A stretch of 40,817 nt of DNA from positions 1 to 40,817 of IMG/VR virus record IMGVR_UViG_3300028666_000012. One strand, given 5' to 3'. The notes under the pieces are model-generated. The model was not told where the DNA came from. It saw only the letters and a list, made by a program, of their open reading frames with translations, and did not search any database. Origin of the DNA: a virus. Position 1 is the stretch's first letter. The number at the start of each line of letters is the position of its first letter. Made by a program: the position numbers and the translations under genes. Positions 5,498 through 14,147 of this stretch are shown one piece after another.

Positions 5498-6658
5498 ATG
5501 GCTGAATATTCAAGAATTGCAAAAGGACATGTAACTACCTTAACAGGTGGTGGAACAGCTCCAATTAATTTACCATTTCAACCTCAAACGGTAAAATGGT
5601 GGAACCTTACAGCTTCAACTTCTGGTGGTGCAACCGGATATGTGACTAAAGGTTATTGGGATGTTTCAATGGGTCAAGGAGCTGGTGTTTATGATGTAGT
5701 TACAGTTACTACATTAGCTCAAGTAGCAGCATCTACTTTAACAGGTGGGATTACTACTTATGCTGGTGGATTATCACTCCAATATGGTCCTCAAGTTCAA
5801 ATTGTTTCTATTTCAAAAGCAAGTCCTGCTTCTGTTATAGCAACTGGACACGGTTTGGTTTCAGGAGATGTTGTAGTTTTAAGTGGATTGTATCAGTCAA
5901 CAACAACAGGTATGCAGCAAATTGCAGGAATGCCATTTACTGTAACCGTTAGTGATGCTAATACATTCACTATTCCTTGGGATACATCAGGTTCTAATTA
6001 TACTGCTTTGAGTGCATCTCCAACAGGAGCATTTCTCAAAAAAGTTCTTTATCCTTATTTGTATTTTCCAGGTACAGCAATAATTAGTGCAATTACTGCA
6101 CCCAATGGAACAACAATTCCAACAGGTACAGTTTCAGTTGACACAACAACTGCTCATAATTTTGTTGTAGGTCAAGAAGTAGCTTTTAGAATTCCTCCTA
6201 TTTGGGGATCTTATCAGCTAAATTCTTTACCAGATTTGTTAATCCCAGGTTCTCCAATTTATGGATATGTTGTTTCAGTGACTGACTATAATACAGTTAT
6301 TGTTAAGATTGCGGCATCATCTTCATTTACAGCATTTGTACCTAACCAAGTATTTGCATCATTCCCAGGGGAATTTTTTCCTCAGATCGTTGCAGTTGGT
6401 GACGTTAATACTGGTGGAGTTCAGATTAGTGTTGGTTCCCCATTGTATCCATCTCCTTATACAGTAGCATTAGGTGATGGTAATGCTTTGACAAATGGTA
6501 TTTACGCAAATCGTGCAAGTACTATTAATGGACCAGCTATTCAGGGTGCTTATGTGAATAACACAAGCCAAGGTTTCATGTTTGGTACTACAGTAGCTCC
6601 AACAGCTGCTCAAGTAATCTACTATGAAGCTATGATTCCTGATCTTAGTATTAATTAG
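5498..6658 (+). CDS. Head/virion structural protein with FCCH-like beta module (386 aa)
   Basis: AGGAG lies close before the ATG, 10 nt after the capsid stop. The protein is rich in Gly, Thr, Ser and Val and almost all beta, as expected for a decoration or spike protein. Around residues 105-160 it contains ATGHGLVSGDVVVLSG followed by an N-x-FTI strand, the layout of the small beta module annotated in phages as FCCH-like (after the E1 ubiquitin-activating enzyme domain). The second half (about 195-320) is repeated as a separate gene immediately downstream (6725-7147). Cytoplasmic early roles are unlikely given its late position. The exact virion location is unknown. Confidence 0.7.
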   Translation: MAEYSRIAKGHVTTLTGGGTAPINLPFQPQTVKWWNLTASTSGGATGYVTKGYWDVSMGQGAGVYDVVTVTTLAQVAASTLTGGITTYAGGLSLQYGPQVQIVSISKASPASVIATGHGLVSGDVVVLSGLYQSTTTGMQQIAGMPFTVTVSDANTFTIPWDTSGSNYTALSASPTGAFLKKVLYPYLYFPGTAIISAITAPNGTTIPTGTVSVDTTTAHNFVVGQEVAFRIPPIWGSYQLNSLPDLLIPGSPIYGYVVSVTDYNTVIVKIAASSSFTAFVPNQVFASFPGEFFPQIVAVGDVNTGGVQISVGSPLYPSPYTVALGDGNALTNGIYANRASTINGPAIQGAYVNNTSQGFMFGTTVAPTAAQVIYYEAMIPDLSIN

Positions 6659-6724
6659 TGAATTAAAGGGTGGGGATATTTGTCCCCTCCCTTTTGCGTA
6701 TTATATGCAATAAATAGGTAATAA

Positions 6725-7147
6725 ATGGCGTTTCCTTACCCATATGTAGGCCCGATAGCTTTATATAATAATTTACCTATCCATACAGAATATTATACTC
6801 CACAGTTTTTCTTTATATCAGGGATAACACTTGGTCAAACAACTCTTGTGACTACAACCGTTAATCATGATTATGTCATAGGACAAGAATGTAGGCTAAT
6901 TATCCCTCCATCAAATGGGTGTAGGCAACTAAATGAAGTAAAAGGATTTGTTATTTCAATCCCACAAGCCGATCAAGTTCTATTAACGATAGATTCTTCA
7001 AGGAATGTCGATCCGTTCCAAACATCTTCAGCTACTACACAACCACAGATTTTAGCTATTGGCGATGTAAATACAGGTGCAATTAATAGTGGAAGAACAA
7101 ATAACATAACGTATATACCTGGATCATTCCGAAATATCTCACCATAG
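6725..7147 (+). CDS. Structural protein, paralogue of the preceding gene's C-terminal half (140 aa)
   Basis: The segment VTTTVNHDYVIGQECRLIIPPSNGCRQLNE parallels VDTTTAHNFVVGQEVAFRIPP in the upstream protein, and ILAIGDVNTGAIN parallels IVAVGDVNTGGVQ, in the same order and spacing. This is a partial gene duplication. The Cys-containing version is shorter and lacks the N-terminal FCCH-like module. It is presumably another virion surface or decoration component. AATAGGTA precedes the start. Confidence 0.68.
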   Translation: MAFPYPYVGPIALYNNLPIHTEYYTPQFFFISGITLGQTTLVTTTVNHDYVIGQECRLIIPPSNGCRQLNEVKGFVISIPQADQVLLTIDSSRNVDPFQTSSATTQPQILAIGDVNTGAINSGRTNNITYIPGSFRNISP

Positions 7148-7154
7148 GTTAATT

Positions 7155-7766
7155 ATGACAGAAAACAAAAGACCAAAAGTAAATAGTGAAGGACAAAGAG
7201 AGCTAGATAAAGCAGCAGAGCAATTTGAGGCTTTTGATTCTCAAGTCAAAGAAATGACCTTAGATAGAATGAATCAAGCGCCAAAAAAAGAAGTGGAACA
7301 ACAAACAAGACTGTCTCAAAGTGAACTAGAAAAGTCTAAAGAAATCTATCTTAAACCTAAAAGAAGTTTTCCTCCTGGAGTCAATCCAAAAACTGGTGAA
7401 AGAGAGAAGTTTAATGAGAAATTTAGAGAGGAATATAACTTTCAAAAGGAGTATGTTAGATTCATTGCACAAAACAACGAAGTTATCGGTGAATCTATTG
7501 AGTTTTGCTTGAAAAAGTTCCCTGGGACTACATGTGACGAGTGGGTTGTTCCTGTTAATAAACCTGTATGGGCTCCTAGAATGGTTGCAGAAAGAATCAG
7601 AAGTTGTAAGCACCATAAACTAGTGATGCAAGATAAGCAAACGACCGGATCAGACCATGCAGGACAATATTACGGAACAATGGCAGTTGATACAACAGTT
7701 CAAAGGCTAGATGCATATCCAGCTACAGAAAGAAAATCAGTATTTATGGGCGCAGTTAACTTTTAG
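7155..7766 (+). CDS. Conserved-type head module protein (203 aa), function unknown
   Basis: The N-terminal 70 residues are charged and helical (coiled-coil-like, with KEVEQQTRLSQSELEKSKE). The C-terminal half is globular with a CxxxxxxxTxC pattern (FCLKKFPGTTCDEWVVPVNK) and ends with SVFMGAVNF. It lies 7 nt after the previous gene and 8 nt before the next. No enzymatic motif is recognised. The position between decoration and adaptor genes suggests a minor head or assembly protein. Confidence 0.62.
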   Translation: MTENKRPKVNSEGQRELDKAAEQFEAFDSQVKEMTLDRMNQAPKKEVEQQTRLSQSELEKSKEIYLKPKRSFPPGVNPKTGEREKFNEKFREEYNFQKEYVRFIAQNNEVIGESIEFCLKKFPGTTCDEWVVPVNKPVWAPRMVAERIRSCKHHKLVMQDKQTTGSDHAGQYYGTMAVDTTVQRLDAYPATERKSVFMGAVNF

Positions 7767-7774
7767 GGGTAAAA

Positions 7775-7954
7775 ATGGCTAAAGAATCAAAGAAAGCAGA
7801 GAAGAAGATCGGAAAGGTAATGAGAGAATTTAAAAAAGGTGATCTTCATAGCGGTTCTAAAAACGGACCAAAAGTTGAGAGTAAACCACAGGCGGTTGCT
7901 ATCGCAATGTCTGAAGCTCGTAAGAAAGGCATGAAAGTCCCTAAGAAAAAGTAG
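7775..7954 (+). CDS. DUF6496-like small basic protein (59 aa)
   Basis: The protein is very Lys-rich. Its core, KVMREFKKGDLHSGSKNG followed by KPQAVAIAMSEARK, matches the pattern I know for DUF6496 (VMHEFK-x-G-x-LHSGS ... QAIAIALSEAR), a family of small, probably nucleic-acid-associated proteins of unknown function in bacteria and phages. AGGGGT is well placed before the ATG. It may be packaged or bind DNA in the head; that is inference from charge and location. Confidence 0.75.
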   Translation: MAKESKKAEKKIGKVMREFKKGDLHSGSKNGPKVESKPQAVAIAMSEARKKGMKVPKKK

Positions 7955-7963
7955 AGGTGGGTT

Positions 7964-9376
7964 ATTAATCTCCTAAGCGACATAATTACATACATCAGAA
8001 GAATCATAAAGACACCCAACAACCAGGTTATAACCGATAATTTGATTATCGATTATATAAATCGGTTTTGGTTGATGGATGTTGATGCTAGGATGCAGTT
8101 ATTTGATTTAAAAACTACATATCAGTTTCAGACAATTCCTGGAATAGATAGATATAACATGCCTTTATATGATATTCAGACACAACCAGGCGCGCAATCA
8201 ATCGCCTGGTATCCTGTTTATCAGGGATTCATGAATCCTGTTCGCATTAATGGAATAATGATTCCTTTCCATACACAAACAAGTAAATTCTACAGTATAT
8301 GGCCAGAATATATTCAACAGCAATTTCAAGTTGGAACAGGAGACGGATCGGCTGGACCATATAATTTTAATTTACCATATTTCCCAGCTGTACCTGGACA
8401 TGTTGATTTAACGGGTATCATATCTTATGCTAATGAGTTTGGAAGTTATCAAGACCCAATATTCATTACAGACAATCAAATCGAAAACAATGATAACTTT
8501 ATTCAGACTGTCCCCACGACAAGCGCATTTCCAGGCGTTTATTTTATTGCTACAAACGATAACGGTAAAAATATAACTGTTACCGATAGTGGTCAGTTTT
8601 TAGAAAGTGCTACTGGAGGGGATTTATATGGTCTTCTAATGACTCAAGGAAATGCACCAAATGGAAATCTACCCATTGGAAATGGATATGGTAGATCTGT
8701 AGCAATAACAGGAGCTACTCAAGCAGCTCAATGCGTACTTACAACTACTGCTCAATTCCCAGATGATGTTACCGTTTATATTAGCGGTGTAAATGGAATG
8801 ACTGAACTAAATGGAAATTCATATGTGGTTGTTTCCTCGACAGCTACAACAATGACCATAGATGTAGATTCTACAGGATTCACTCCATATATAAATGGTG
8901 GACAAGTTAAAAGTTATTATAACCTTGTAAACTATAATACTGGTGTTGTTCAAGATATATTCTTTCCTTCTCCGATCCCATCAGGAACTCCTATTCAAGC
9001 GCAATGTTACTATTATAATCCAGGTATGCCTAGAGCGGTTCTTTACTATAACAACACTTTGACATTTAGAAGTCCTCCAAATACACAGTATCTTGTAGAA
9101 ATCGAATGTTATTTGACCCCTGCTGCATTTCTTAACTCTTCTAACGCTATTCCTTTTGGTTACATGGCAGAATACATTGCAAGGGGAGCTGCAAGAAAAA
9201 TACTCTCGGATACGGGAGATGTAGAACAGTTTAATTTCTATGAACCATTATTTAGAGAACAAGAAACTCTTGTTTGGAAAAGAAGTCAAAGACAATGGAC
9301 GTCTACACGTACGGAAACCATTTATAGTAACAATGGTTTTAATGCAAATAACAACCAATCATATACAGGTGTTTAA
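7964..9376 (+). CDS. Head-tail adaptor / tail accessory protein (about 470 aa), non-ATG start
   Basis: The reading frame is open from just after the previous stop, but the first standard start (TTG at 8042) lies inside what looks like coherent protein (LLSDIITYIRRIIKTP before DNLIIDYINRFW). AGAGGT at 7953-7958 sits 5 nt before ATT 7964, so I propose an AUU start; the 5' end is therefore uncertain. The protein has an N-terminal helical adaptor-like part, then a beta module about residues 245-310 (VTVYISGVNGMTELNG ... TMTIDVDSTGF) of the FCCH-like type, and a C-terminal helical segment. Size and place before the nozzle gene fit a P22 gp4-like adaptor, an inference from order. Confidence 0.62.
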   Translation: MNLLSDIITYIRRIIKTPNNQVITDNLIIDYINRFWLMDVDARMQLFDLKTTYQFQTIPGIDRYNMPLYDIQTQPGAQSIAWYPVYQGFMNPVRINGIMIPFHTQTSKFYSIWPEYIQQQFQVGTGDGSAGPYNFNLPYFPAVPGHVDLTGIISYANEFGSYQDPIFITDNQIENNDNFIQTVPTTSAFPGVYFIATNDNGKNITVTDSGQFLESATGGDLYGLLMTQGNAPNGNLPIGNGYGRSVAITGATQAAQCVLTTTAQFPDDVTVYISGVNGMTELNGNSYVVVSSTATTMTIDVDSTGFTPYINGGQVKSYYNLVNYNTGVVQDIFFPSPIPSGTPIQAQCYYYNPGMPRAVLYYNNTLTFRSPPNTQYLVEIECYLTPAAFLNSSNAIPFGYMAEYIARGAARKILSDTGDVEQFNFYEPLFREQETLVWKRSQRQWTSTRTETIYSNNGFNANNNQSYTGV

Positions 9377-9972
9377 TGGCATCAATTCCTTATACTCAAA
9401 ATACACCAGTTGCAACAAATTCCCCTTCTCAAGACGTCAATAATATGACTCAAAACACAAACTCTGTTTATTCAATATGGAATATTGATCATAAGACATT
9501 TTCAGATAATTTAGCAGGTGAGCATAGACAAGTTACTATGACAACACAATCAAATCCAGGTGCTCCTGTTGGACAAGGTGCATTATACGCAGACAATGTC
9601 AGAGGAGATGGAGTTGCTTGGCCAGTTTGGGCATATAATTCAGGTGGTTTACAACAAATAGAAATGATTAGTTTTCCTGTGACATTAAATGCACAAGGTG
9701 TAGTTCCTTTAGCTGGAAAAATGATCATGCAATTTGGAACTGCAACTATAAATACAGGGGTTAACTTCGTTAATTATAATGTTGCTTTTCCTAATGAAGC
9801 ATTTGTGGTTATTGCAAATCCTGCAAGCCTGACTCTTTTAAATAACAACCAATATTATACCGCACGTGTAAGACCTAGTAGTCCAGCTGATAATAAAGCC
9901 TCTTTTAGATTAGAAGCTGGAACAAATATCCCAAATGGAACAACCTTTGGTTGGGTAGCAATAGGTTATTAA
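9376..9972 (+). CDS. Virion structural protein (198 aa)
   Basis: The ATG shares one base with the preceding TAA (TAATG), indicating coupled translation. The protein has a Thr/Asn-rich N-terminus, then a beta-rich domain with repeated Asn-Pro-Gly turns and ends with GTTFGWVAIGY, an ending often seen on phage neck or fibre domains. No name can be assigned. It lies between the adaptor and the nozzle-like protein, so a neck or tail-knob location is likely. Confidence 0.62.
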   Translation: MASIPYTQNTPVATNSPSQDVNNMTQNTNSVYSIWNIDHKTFSDNLAGEHRQVTMTTQSNPGAPVGQGALYADNVRGDGVAWPVWAYNSGGLQQIEMISFPVTLNAQGVVPLAGKMIMQFGTATINTGVNFVNYNVAFPNEAFVVIANPASLTLLNNNQYYTARVRPSSPADNKASFRLEAGTNIPNGTTFGWVAIGY

Positions 9973-9973
9973 A

Positions 9974-12900
9974 ATGTCAGAAACATTAGTAGTAGGACCT
10001 TTTGAGCAAGCGAGAAGAACAAACCGACTCCCATTTGCTATTGACAATGATAATTTCCCTGTTCTGACTAATGCTTACCAATGGAGAGGAAGAGTTAAGA
10101 GAAAAAGAGGAACTTCTTTTTTAGGAAGATTGCAATGGACCATCGGGGCAACTGATGGTAGTGGAAATGCAGTTATAACAATTGATCCTCACCCTATTTT
10201 ATCAGGAATTGTTTCTTTTGTTGTAGGTTCTCAAGTTTTTTATGATCCAGGAGGAGCAAGTCCAGTTGCTCTAATCACAAATGGCCTTGGAACAGCATCA
10301 CTAAATAGATCTACAGGTGTTTTAACAATCACAGGATCTAATTTATCAACAAATATAATCTATTATCCTACATTGCCTGTTATGGGCCTTGAAGATCTTT
10401 TATTAGATCAAACAAGTTATGCAGGTACCATTGGTTTTGATACAACTTACGCCTATAACATACCAACTACTCAACCATTTACACCATATAGTATAAGCAA
10501 ATACAAAAACCCATCTACTGGAACCTATACAAATTATGTAGATAAAATTACGGGTGGTAATACACAAACACCTCTTTGGTGGAATGGAGAAGATTATCAG
10601 CAATTTTGGACAGCCAATTATCAAGGAGCATTTTGGGCAACAAATGGTATTCAAACAAATCCTATACTTTTATCAAGTATAGGAATGCAATTTTCTCCTC
10701 CTGCTGATATAACTGCTGTAACAAGACCATCCTCAACAACCCTTCAAATGACAATAGCAAGTTGTCCGTTAGTAATTGGGGATTTTGTGTTTCTAAATGA
10801 ATGGACTGCTGCAACACCTGCAAATGCGGGGGGGATTAACTTCCAAACGGGATATATAACTGCATGCGCTCCTAATACTCCCGCTTTAGCCGCTAAAACA
10901 GTTACAATTACATTTCCTAATGCAACGATTGCAGCAGATACCTACACCCCAGGGATCGTTCAATATCTAACTACACGTAAGGATACAACTAAAGATTGTA
11001 TTAGATGGTATGATGGAGATCCTACAACCCCAGGGTCAACTTTGGGTTGGGTTAACTTTACACCTCCTTTGTTTTCTTCAAGTACTCCACTTGTAAGTCT
11101 AGATGGTCTTGAAAGAAAGCAATATTATCTTGTGCAAGCACGATTAATTTTAAATTTCAAAGACAGATTAATGTTCTTTGGGCCTGTTGTTCAAGCTTCA
11201 ACTGGCTCACCAATATATTTACAAGATACTGTGATATATAGCCAAAATGGAACACCATTCTATACAGCTTCATTTACAGGTAGCGTTACATCGCCTAAAA
11301 CGTTATTTAATCCGATATTAGTTCCTACAAACGAAACAGGTACGCCAAATGCGTATTTTTCAAACGTTACGGGATATGGCGGTTTTGTAGTTGCAGGTGT
11401 TCAACAACCTATAATTACTGTTGGAGCAAACCAAGATTCACTTGTATTAGGGTTTGGAGGAAATCTTCAAACCAAAATGATTTATACGGGTAATGATATT
11501 TTACCATTTGAAATTTATATAACAAACTCCGAGATGAGTTCTGCAAGTACATTTTCAATTGTTGTTATGAACGAAGGAATAATTACTCGTGGCAACCGTG
11601 GATATATTGTAACAGACCAAGTAGGTTCAAGAAGAATAGATCTATTGAACCCTGACCAGGCATTTGAAATTAAATTACCTAATAATGGCGCTGAAAGATT
11701 CACAGCACAAAGGGATTTTATAAATGAATGGATATATTTTACATATCCTAGCAACTTAGATTCCCATATATATCCTACCAGGACATTTCTATATAATTAT
11801 AGAGATGAAAGCTGGGCTGTATTTAAGGAATCTTATACTACATATGGTCAATTTAGGGTTTCAAGTGGTTTCACATGGCAAACGCTTTCTGTTACATGGA
11901 ATTCTTGGAATGATCCTTGGGATTCTGGTGATATTACATTGCTACAACCTCAGGTAATTGCTGGAAACCAACAAGGATTTATTGTTTTTAGAGCTGATGA
12001 AAGCACTACAGAATCAGAATCATTAACCATACAAAATATTGTAGCTCAGGTGATATCTTCACCAAATCATTGTTTAAACATAGGTGATTTTATTATCATT
12101 GAAGGATGCTTGGGAGATATTGGAGATGAAGTTAATGGGAAAATATTTGAAATAGTTGCCATTACAATTGATACTGTAACGGTTGGTGGATTTGTCATCA
12201 CAGAAACATATATTGGAGGAGGAACAATTAAAAGAATGTATGTTCCTTTAATTCAAACTAGACAATTTCCTCCAAGTTGGGGATTAGCTAGAAAAACAAG
12301 AATAGGGACACAACAATATTTACTTACAAAAACACCTAAGGGGCAAATAACAGTTCAAATTTACCTGAGTCAGAATGATAATAATGTATATAACAATGGA
12401 TCTATTGTCCCTTCTACATCTCCATCGCCAGAAAACAATTCATTGATATATTCTCAAGTGGTTTCAACATCTCCTGATTTCTATAAGAACAATGTTATCA
12501 GAGCATCTCTTGGAACTATAGGAAATGGTATTACAACCAGCTTTTCATTCGATTATCCTGCTATTTTTTCATATGAAAATGAGGGTTTGGTCCCAGGTAG
12601 TGTAACTTTAAGAATTGGAACAATTGCAACATTTACAGACGATGGATTAGGGGGATTCACAGCAACAGGAACAGGAACATCAGTTGGGTCTTCAATAGAT
12701 TATTCAACCAGTATTGTTACAATAGCTTTTTCAGTGGCTCCAAGCAATCAATTAGCATTAACGAACTTCCAATATTATTACGAAGACATTCAGAATCCTA
12801 CAGCCTCACAACAACAGCAGATATGGCATAGAATGAATACATGTTTGTTAGGGGATACCGTACAGTTAGGATTTACCCTGTCTGACGAACAGATGACACA

Positions 12901-12994
12901 AACTGATTTAGACGGAGAACCAATCAATGGATTTTCAGAAATTGAATTGCATGGTTTTATAATGGATTTATCGGAAAGCTCTTTATTGGCATAA
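9974..12994 (+). CDS. Large tail nozzle/hub-like protein (1006 aa)
   Basis: This is the largest gene here, one base after the previous stop. It starts MSETLVVGPFEQARRTNRLP and then RGRVKRKRGTSFLGRLQ, a basic N-terminal segment that I associate with podovirus tail nozzle proteins. The middle is beta-rich and the segment about 500-620 (GNRGYIVTDQVGSRRIDLLNP, then WIYFTYP and FLYNYRDESWAVF) looks like beta-propeller blades as in P22 gp10 and T7 gp12. Another FCCH-like module lies near residues 690-740 (CLNIGDFIIIEGC). The C-terminus (DGEPINGFSEIELHGFIMDL) is a beta cap. Role: terminal part of the tail tube through which DNA leaves. Assignment is by size, layout and order. Confidence 0.65.
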   Translation: MSETLVVGPFEQARRTNRLPFAIDNDNFPVLTNAYQWRGRVKRKRGTSFLGRLQWTIGATDGSGNAVITIDPHPILSGIVSFVVGSQVFYDPGGASPVALITNGLGTASLNRSTGVLTITGSNLSTNIIYYPTLPVMGLEDLLLDQTSYAGTIGFDTTYAYNIPTTQPFTPYSISKYKNPSTGTYTNYVDKITGGNTQTPLWWNGEDYQQFWTANYQGAFWATNGIQTNPILLSSIGMQFSPPADITAVTRPSSTTLQMTIASCPLVIGDFVFLNEWTAATPANAGGINFQTGYITACAPNTPALAAKTVTITFPNATIAADTYTPGIVQYLTTRKDTTKDCIRWYDGDPTTPGSTLGWVNFTPPLFSSSTPLVSLDGLERKQYYLVQARLILNFKDRLMFFGPVVQASTGSPIYLQDTVIYSQNGTPFYTASFTGSVTSPKTLFNPILVPTNETGTPNAYFSNVTGYGGFVVAGVQQPIITVGANQDSLVLGFGGNLQTKMIYTGNDILPFEIYITNSEMSSASTFSIVVMNEGIITRGNRGYIVTDQVGSRRIDLLNPDQAFEIKLPNNGAERFTAQRDFINEWIYFTYPSNLDSHIYPTRTFLYNYRDESWAVFKESYTTYGQFRVSSGFTWQTLSVTWNSWNDPWDSGDITLLQPQVIAGNQQGFIVFRADESTTESESLTIQNIVAQVISSPNHCLNIGDFIIIEGCLGDIGDEVNGKIFEIVAITIDTVTVGGFVITETYIGGGTIKRMYVPLIQTRQFPPSWGLARKTRIGTQQYLLTKTPKGQITVQIYLSQNDNNVYNNGSIVPSTSPSPENNSLIYSQVVSTSPDFYKNNVIRASLGTIGNGITTSFSFDYPAIFSYENEGLVPGSVTLRIGTIATFTDDGLGGFTATGTGTSVGSSIDYSTSIVTIAFSVAPSNQLALTNFQYYYEDIQNPTASQQQQIWHRMNTCLLGDTVQLGFTLSDEQMTQTDLDGEPINGFSEIELHGFIMDLSESSLLA

Positions 12995-12995
12995 A

Positions 12996-13463
12996 ATGAA
13001 TAACTTTACAAACGATGTTTCCTATTTAAGAACTTCCCGACAATTTCCTCCTGACTTGAATCAATTGGTGATACAGGTAAATCGAAGTTATATTGATATT
13101 TCAACAGCCGTTAACAATAGAATTGTTGGAATATTTACGGTAAATTATCCGGCTGTTACTGGAGAAAGTTGGTATATCGATGAAAACCAAAAGCAACAAA
13201 CATTAAGACAAGTATATACATTTACCTCCACATCAACTATAGATCATGGTATAACTGATTTAACTCCTGATCAATTTACAAGGTGTTGGGGATCATATAC
13301 AGATGGCACAAATGGATATGGTTTGATATGGGGAACAAATGTTGCTGTGGCTGGTTTAATAACATTTTATCTTACAGCTACACAAATAATATTTGTATCT
13401 GGTGCAGGAGCGCCTGCACTTACAAGTGGAAAAATAACACTTGAATGGTTAAGTTCACCTTAA
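12996..13463 (+). CDS. Tail-associated structural protein (155 aa)
   Basis: The start is one base after the nozzle stop. The N-terminal helix-like region (FPPDLNQLVIQVNRSYIDISTAVNNRIVG) is followed by a beta domain with many Thr/Gly residues. The segment DHGITDLTPDQFTRCWGSYTDG and the final GKITLEWLSSP resemble the small receptor or fibre-base proteins that sit beside tail knobs in podoviruses, from memory. No enzyme motif is present. Confidence 0.6.
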   Translation: MNNFTNDVSYLRTSRQFPPDLNQLVIQVNRSYIDISTAVNNRIVGIFTVNYPAVTGESWYIDENQKQQTLRQVYTFTSTSTIDHGITDLTPDQFTRCWGSYTDGTNGYGLIWGTNVAVAGLITFYLTATQIIFVSGAGAPALTSGKITLEWLSSP

Positions 13464-13472
13464 GAGGTTTAT

Positions 13473-14147
13473 ATGAATCCTTTTTCTAGTCTAACAGGCG
13501 ATCTGCAAGGTCAATTGGATAATTTCTCTAATAGATTAAGATCTTCACGCTCCTCAAAAAATCAAAGTCGAATGAGAGGCGGTGATAAAGGAGATGTAAT
13601 TCCTTCCGGTTATCGAGTTGGAAAACTCGGTCAATTTGACAAAAGGCAAAATAGATTATATCGACAATCATTTGAGGATGTCGGACCTGATAGCTATTTA
13701 TCAAAATTAGCTAGAGGAGATGAAGATGTTTACAATGAGATTGAAGCCCCTGCTTTTCGTCAATTTAATGAATTGCAAGGAGGATTAGCATCTAGGTTTA
13801 GCGGAATGGGTGTAGGGGCCAGAAACAGCAGTGGTTTTCAAAATACATCAAATCAATATACCTCTGACTTTGCACAGGACTTAGCAGCTAAAAGACATGA
13901 ACTAAAGAGACAATCTATTTTAGATCTTCAAGGACTATCAAGAGAATTGTTAGGTCAAAGACCTGATAAGAAATTCTTAGTTAAAAAAGACTATCCTCAA
14001 CAACAACCAGATCAAAGTGGTGACTTGTTAGGTGGACTATTGAACGGTTTAGCTGGTGCAGGTGCTGGATATGCAACAGGTGGTGTTCCTGGAGGAATAA
14101 CAGGTGGTGCATCAGGTTTCTATAGAGGGTATACTGGAGGTTATTAA
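13473..14147 (+). CDS. Probable DNA ejection/internal head protein, Gly-rich C-terminus (224 aa)
   Basis: AAGAGGT precedes the ATG. The N-terminal half is basic and polar; residues about 90-150 are helical; the last 45 residues alternate Gly and Ala (GGLLNGLAGAGAGYATGG), a membrane-active or flexible segment seen in P22 gp7-like pilot proteins. It is the first of three adjacent genes whose sizes (224, 411, 824) and order fit a podovirus set of ejected internal proteins that form the trans-envelope channel. The stop overlaps the next ATG. Confidence 0.6.
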   Translation: MNPFSSLTGDLQGQLDNFSNRLRSSRSSKNQSRMRGGDKGDVIPSGYRVGKLGQFDKRQNRLYRQSFEDVGPDSYLSKLARGDEDVYNEIEAPAFRQFNELQGGLASRFSGMGVGARNSSGFQNTSNQYTSDFAQDLAAKRHELKRQSILDLQGLSRELLGQRPDKKFLVKKDYPQQQPDQSGDLLGGLLNGLAGAGAGYATGGVPGGITGGASGFYRGYTGGY

